Shown here piece after piece: positions 6,491 through 8,750 of a stretch of DNA of 8,750 nt (position 1 is its first letter; every line of letters starts with the position of its first letter). Source of the DNA: Candidatus Binatia bacterium (GTDB lineage Bacteria; Desulfobacterota_B; Binatia; UBA9968); contig JAICHC010000077.1 of NCBI GenBank assembly GCA_025922795.1, positions 1-8,750 on the forward strand, given 5' to 3'. The notes beneath the pieces were generated by a model. The model was given only the letters and a program-made list of their open reading frames with translations. It was not told the origin of the DNA and ran no database searches. The position numbers and the translations under genes are program-made.

Positions 6491-7768
6491 TTACTCGCTC
6501 GCGGTTTCCCAGTACTTTTCTTTCTTCAACTGCTCTGCGACAAATGCCTTGGGATCTTGGGTTGATGGGATTTTCGCGACAATGCACGCCACGTGGCGCA
6601 AATCGTTTTGTTCGGGCGTGAAAATGACATGCGGCGGAACTTTACCAGAAGCGAGACCGTTGACGCACTGCAAAAGGAATTTTCGCACGGCGATGACCGT
6701 CTTGTCGCTCACGCCGAGATGTTCCTGGGAGCGGTCGTAAATCGGGCCCATGCTCTCGGTTGCGCAGGAATCATGAACGAGAAAAACCCGGCCCATGCCG
6801 GTAAAAGTTTCTTCCCGTTGTTCAACCCGGTCCTGGAGGTAGTTGTTTTGCAAGTTGCGCACTTTTTTGAAATCCGGTCCGATTTCGCGCTCGTGTTGCC
6901 GCTCTTCGCCGCGGATCGGCCGGTTGCGCCGAAAGTGAATGTTGTAACGCATACTATGTTCATCATCGATCGGGACGTGAGAGTGAATTGTGTAGCCTTC
7001 GGCATTGCCCTTGAGCCCACCGGTCGGAATAAAGCCGTGACAGGGAAGGACGATGTTAGAAACGCGCAAATAGATCGTGGCGGCGTCGGCTTTGCGGCAG
7101 GAAATCATTCGCACGCCGTAGTCGGTTTCGATCCCTTCGAGCGCCGGCGCCGAGTCTGCGGCGTACATTTCGGGATCGCCACCGCCCCGTTGCTTTGCCG
7201 AAAATGCTTGATGCAAGACCGATAGATGGGAGGAATCGCACTCGCCTTCGAGTCCTTGAAGCCAACTACAATCTTGCACGGATTTGGTCACGTATAAATG
7301 ATCCGGTGGCAAATTCAGCCACTCGTAATTGGGCAGCAGCGGCATCTTCTCTTTGGGACCGAGATAACTCCAGACCATGCCACCGGCCTCTTGGCATCGG
7401 TAGGCGTTGTGGTGGACTTTGTCTTTAAGCGTGCTGCCGGAGGGCTCCGCCGGAGTTTCCAAGACTTTACCGTCGATGTCGTATTTCCAGCCGTGATAAA
7501 CGCAGCGCAGGCCGCATTCTTCATTGCGACCGAAGAACAATGAAGTGCCGCGGTGGGAGCAATGTTCAGCTAAAAGTCCGACACGCCCTTGGCTGTCGCG
7601 AAAAGCCACCAGATCTTCGCCGAGCAAGCGAACGCGCACCGGAGCGCCGTCACGCTCCGGAATTTCTTCTGATAAAAGCGCGGGAATCCAGTAACGCCGC
7701 ATGAGCTCTCCCAGCGGCTTTCCCGGTCCTGTCCGAGTCAGCAATTCATTTTCTTCGCGCGGCAGCAT
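6491..7768 (-). CDS. Rieske [2Fe-2S] non-heme iron oxygenase, phthalate dioxygenase type, oxygenase component
   Basis: A 425-residue protein, normal for the alpha subunit of phthalate-type Rieske oxygenases, which use O2 and electrons from a reductase to hydroxylate or demethylate aromatic and related substrates. The Rieske domain (about 25-140) has C70-S-H72 and C89-V-Y-H92, the 2Fe-2S ligands. The catalytic domain carries EGECDSSHLSVLH: D178 (bridging role), H181 and H186 as mononuclear iron ligands, fitting D-x2-H-x4-H. D333, in HDSCATESMGPIYDR, is the probable third ligand; many relatives have QD where this has HD. No reductase or ferredoxin gene is in the window, so electrons must come from elsewhere. 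The ATG is preceded by AGGAA nine bases away (7778-7782); the stop is TAA. It lies between the ElyC-like gene and the TPP enzyme. The family is very sure; the substrate cannot be read from the sequence. Confidence 0.94.
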   Translation of the reverse strand: MLPREENELLTRTGPGKPLGELMRRYWIPALLSEEIPERDGAPVRVRLLGEDLVAFRDSQGRVGLLAEHCSHRGTSLFFGRNEECGLRCVYHGWKYDIDGKVLETPAEPSGSTLKDKVHHNAYRCQEAGGMVWSYLGPKEKMPLLPNYEWLNLPPDHLYVTKSVQDCSWLQGLEGECDSSHLSVLHQAFSAKQRGGGDPEMYAADSAPALEGIETDYGVRMISCRKADAATIYLRVSNIVLPCHGFIPTGGLKGNAEGYTIHSHVPIDDEHSMRYNIHFRRNRPIRGEERQHEREIGPDFKKVRNLQNNYLQDRVEQREETFTGMGRVFLVHDSCATESMGPIYDRSQEHLGVSDKTVIAVRKFLLQCVNGLASGKVPPHVIFTPEQNDLRHVACIVAKIPSTQDPKAFVAEQLKKEKYWETASE

Positions 7769-7914
7769 GATTCGTTCTTCCTGATTTTTCAGCCAACGGC
7801 GGCACTATCACCGCGTGCCAAGCTGTCGATCAACGCTTCTCTATCATTCCGCGCGCGATTTGCAACTGAAGTTGGCGTGGCGGGTTGTTTTCACCGATGG
7901 CAGCGTTAAGGAGA
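7769..7914. other. Spacer between the ElyC-like gene and the Rieske oxygenase gene
   Basis: These 146 bases are non-coding. A small palindrome CAACTGAAGTTG lies at 7863-7874, about 40 bases past the ElyC-like stop. It has no T run and is not a clear terminator. No strong -10/-35 pair for the Rieske gene was found by eye. Confidence 0.4.
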
Positions 7915-8679
7915 CTAAAAGCGCACGCGCCAGCTGTAATTGATCAGGCCGAGGTATTCATGGAGCACGGCCGAAAGTTCGCTGGCAGCGTGCTCGCCGG
8001 GGAAGAAACTTAAGGGCGTCAATTCGAGCTCGCCGACGGCGAAATCGCCGGGGGCCGGAACCGGCTCCGGCGCGAGCCGTGAGAAAACGAGCATGCTGCG
8101 CGGCATGTGCACAGCGGAAGTGACCAGCAGGTAACGTTTGTAATCTTTTTGTTTTAAAAGTTTTTGCATCTCGACCGCGCTCTCGAAAGTGTCGCGCGAA
8201 TTCGCTTCGCCCAACACATCTCCCGAGGGCACGCCCCAGCCAATTAAATAATCGCGGGCAATTTTATTCTCTCCCTTGTCCGGGGTAAACGGATTGACGT
8301 GGCCGCCGGAAACAATGATCGGTCGCGGTTGAATTCGATAGAGTCGCCAGGCTTCATCCAGGCGGCGAAACATGGATTGATTGATCGTCGAGAACGGAAT
8401 CAACCCGCCAGCCGGCGTGATGCCGCCGGTCAAAACCACAATGGCGTCATACGGGCCAACCTTGGTGGGATCGAGAACAGGCGCGTAGCTCGACTCGAGT
8501 GGATAGCGCAAGGCATAATTTACCGGCCCGCTGTGCAATGCGAAAATCAACAAGACGCTGAACAGTAGCAACTTGCGCGACCAGGAGCGGTGCCAGAACG
8601 TCAGCACGCCGAGCAGCAGGAGCAACCACAGTGTCGGCGGAAGCAGCAAGGCTTTGAGGAATTGCTTCAGGACGAACAT
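7915..8679 (-). CDS. ElyC/YdcF-like DUF218 inner-membrane protein
   Basis: A 254-residue protein with the architecture of E. coli ElyC: two N-terminal membrane helices (about 8-28 and 36-50), then a DUF218 domain facing the envelope. ElyC is linked to peptidoglycan and lipid-carrier metabolism under cold stress; the biochemical activity of DUF218 proteins is mostly unsettled. Family landmarks are YDAIVVLTGG (77-86), RRLDEAWRLYR (105-115), IIVSGGHVNPF (121-131), the acidic/polar ANSRDTFESA (159-168), and LLVTSAVHMPRSM (184-196, with H191 and R194), ending in a conserved-looking HEYLG. The ATG at 8677-8679 starts where ElyC-like proteins begin (MFVLKQFLKALLLPP). The frame stays open to a GTG at 8742, adding 21 unconvincing residues. 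No strong ribosome site precedes either start, so the start is uncertain. The gene is complete unless the true start lies beyond the window edge. Confidence 0.85.
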   Translation of the reverse strand: MFVLKQFLKALLLPPTLWLLLLLGVLTFWHRSWSRKLLLFSVLLIFALHSGPVNYALRYPLESSYAPVLDPTKVGPYDAIVVLTGGITPAGGLIPFSTINQSMFRRLDEAWRLYRIQPRPIIVSGGHVNPFTPDKGENKIARDYLIGWGVPSGDVLGEANSRDTFESAVEMQKLLKQKDYKRYLLVTSAVHMPRSMLVFSRLAPEPVPAPGDFAVGELELTPLSFFPGEHAASELSAVLHEYLGLINYSWRVRF

Positions 8680-8750
8680 GTAGTTGAGAAAGTTTCCAGT
8701 TTCAATTTTTGGTTGAAAACAGGAGCCGAGTTTGAAACTCACGAACTATA

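Noticed and set aside
6593..7225. A 210-codon + strand open frame opposite the Rieske oxygenase gene
   Set aside because: It is antisense to a gene with intact Rieske and iron-site motifs, has no recognisable domain, and such frames are common opposite GC-rich genes.
8680..8742. GTG start at 8742 for the ElyC-like protein
   Set aside because: The 21 added residues are hydrophilic and precede the usual ElyC start; no ribosome site is visible, though the window edge prevents a full check.

Overview
This 8.75 kb window holds six protein-coding genes. Five are convincing by family motifs and one is a small predicted secreted protein. There are also a few intergenic structures. No tRNA, rRNA, CRISPR array, transposase or phage gene is visible. 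One gene, a P-type cation ATPase, lies on the + strand at the left. The other five are all on the - strand and run leftward: an ElyC/YdcF-like DUF218 membrane protein, a Rieske non-heme iron oxygenase, a thiamine-diphosphate (TPP) enzyme, the small secreted protein, and a TerC-family membrane protein that converges on the ATPase.

Region by region: 158-2872 encodes a full-length SERCA-like P2-type ATPase with all catalytic motifs and a full set of Ca2+-site-like residues. 2876-3062 is the gap between the two convergent genes, with no clear terminator. 3063-3980 is TerC, the family of E. coli Alx and Bacillus MeeF/MeeY, which are linked to Mn2+ export. The TerC leader (3981-4081) carries a perfect 6+6 palindrome. 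4082-4357 is the small protein with a signal peptide. 4358-4641 is non-coding. 4642-6285 is the TPP enzyme, with a strong Shine-Dalgarno. 6286-6490 is a 205-base spacer filled by a 148-base stretch with perfect 12-base inverted ends, probably a dispersed palindromic repeat. 6491-7768 is the Rieske oxygenase and 7915-8679 the ElyC-like protein.

Two functional themes can be inferred. The left part looks like divalent-cation homeostasis: a Ca2+ (possibly Mn2+) pump next to a TerC Mn-type transporter. The middle looks catabolic: a phthalate-dioxygenase-type Rieske oxygenase followed by an acetolactate-synthase-like TPP lyase or decarboxylase, with no ferredoxin or reductase in the window. The intergenic gaps are 101-284 bases, so the five - strand genes are not one tightly packed operon.

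The organism is a bacterium of moderately high GC that uses Shine-Dalgarno starts. The combination of a stand-alone phthalate-type Rieske oxygenase with a divergent TPP enzyme is the sort seen in uncultured soil and sediment lineages (Deltaproteobacteria-like, Binatota, Rokubacteria and similar). That placement is an impression from memory and is not proven here. I found no convincing new multi-gene system. The strongest leads are the Rieske/TPP pair and the inverted-repeat element between them.
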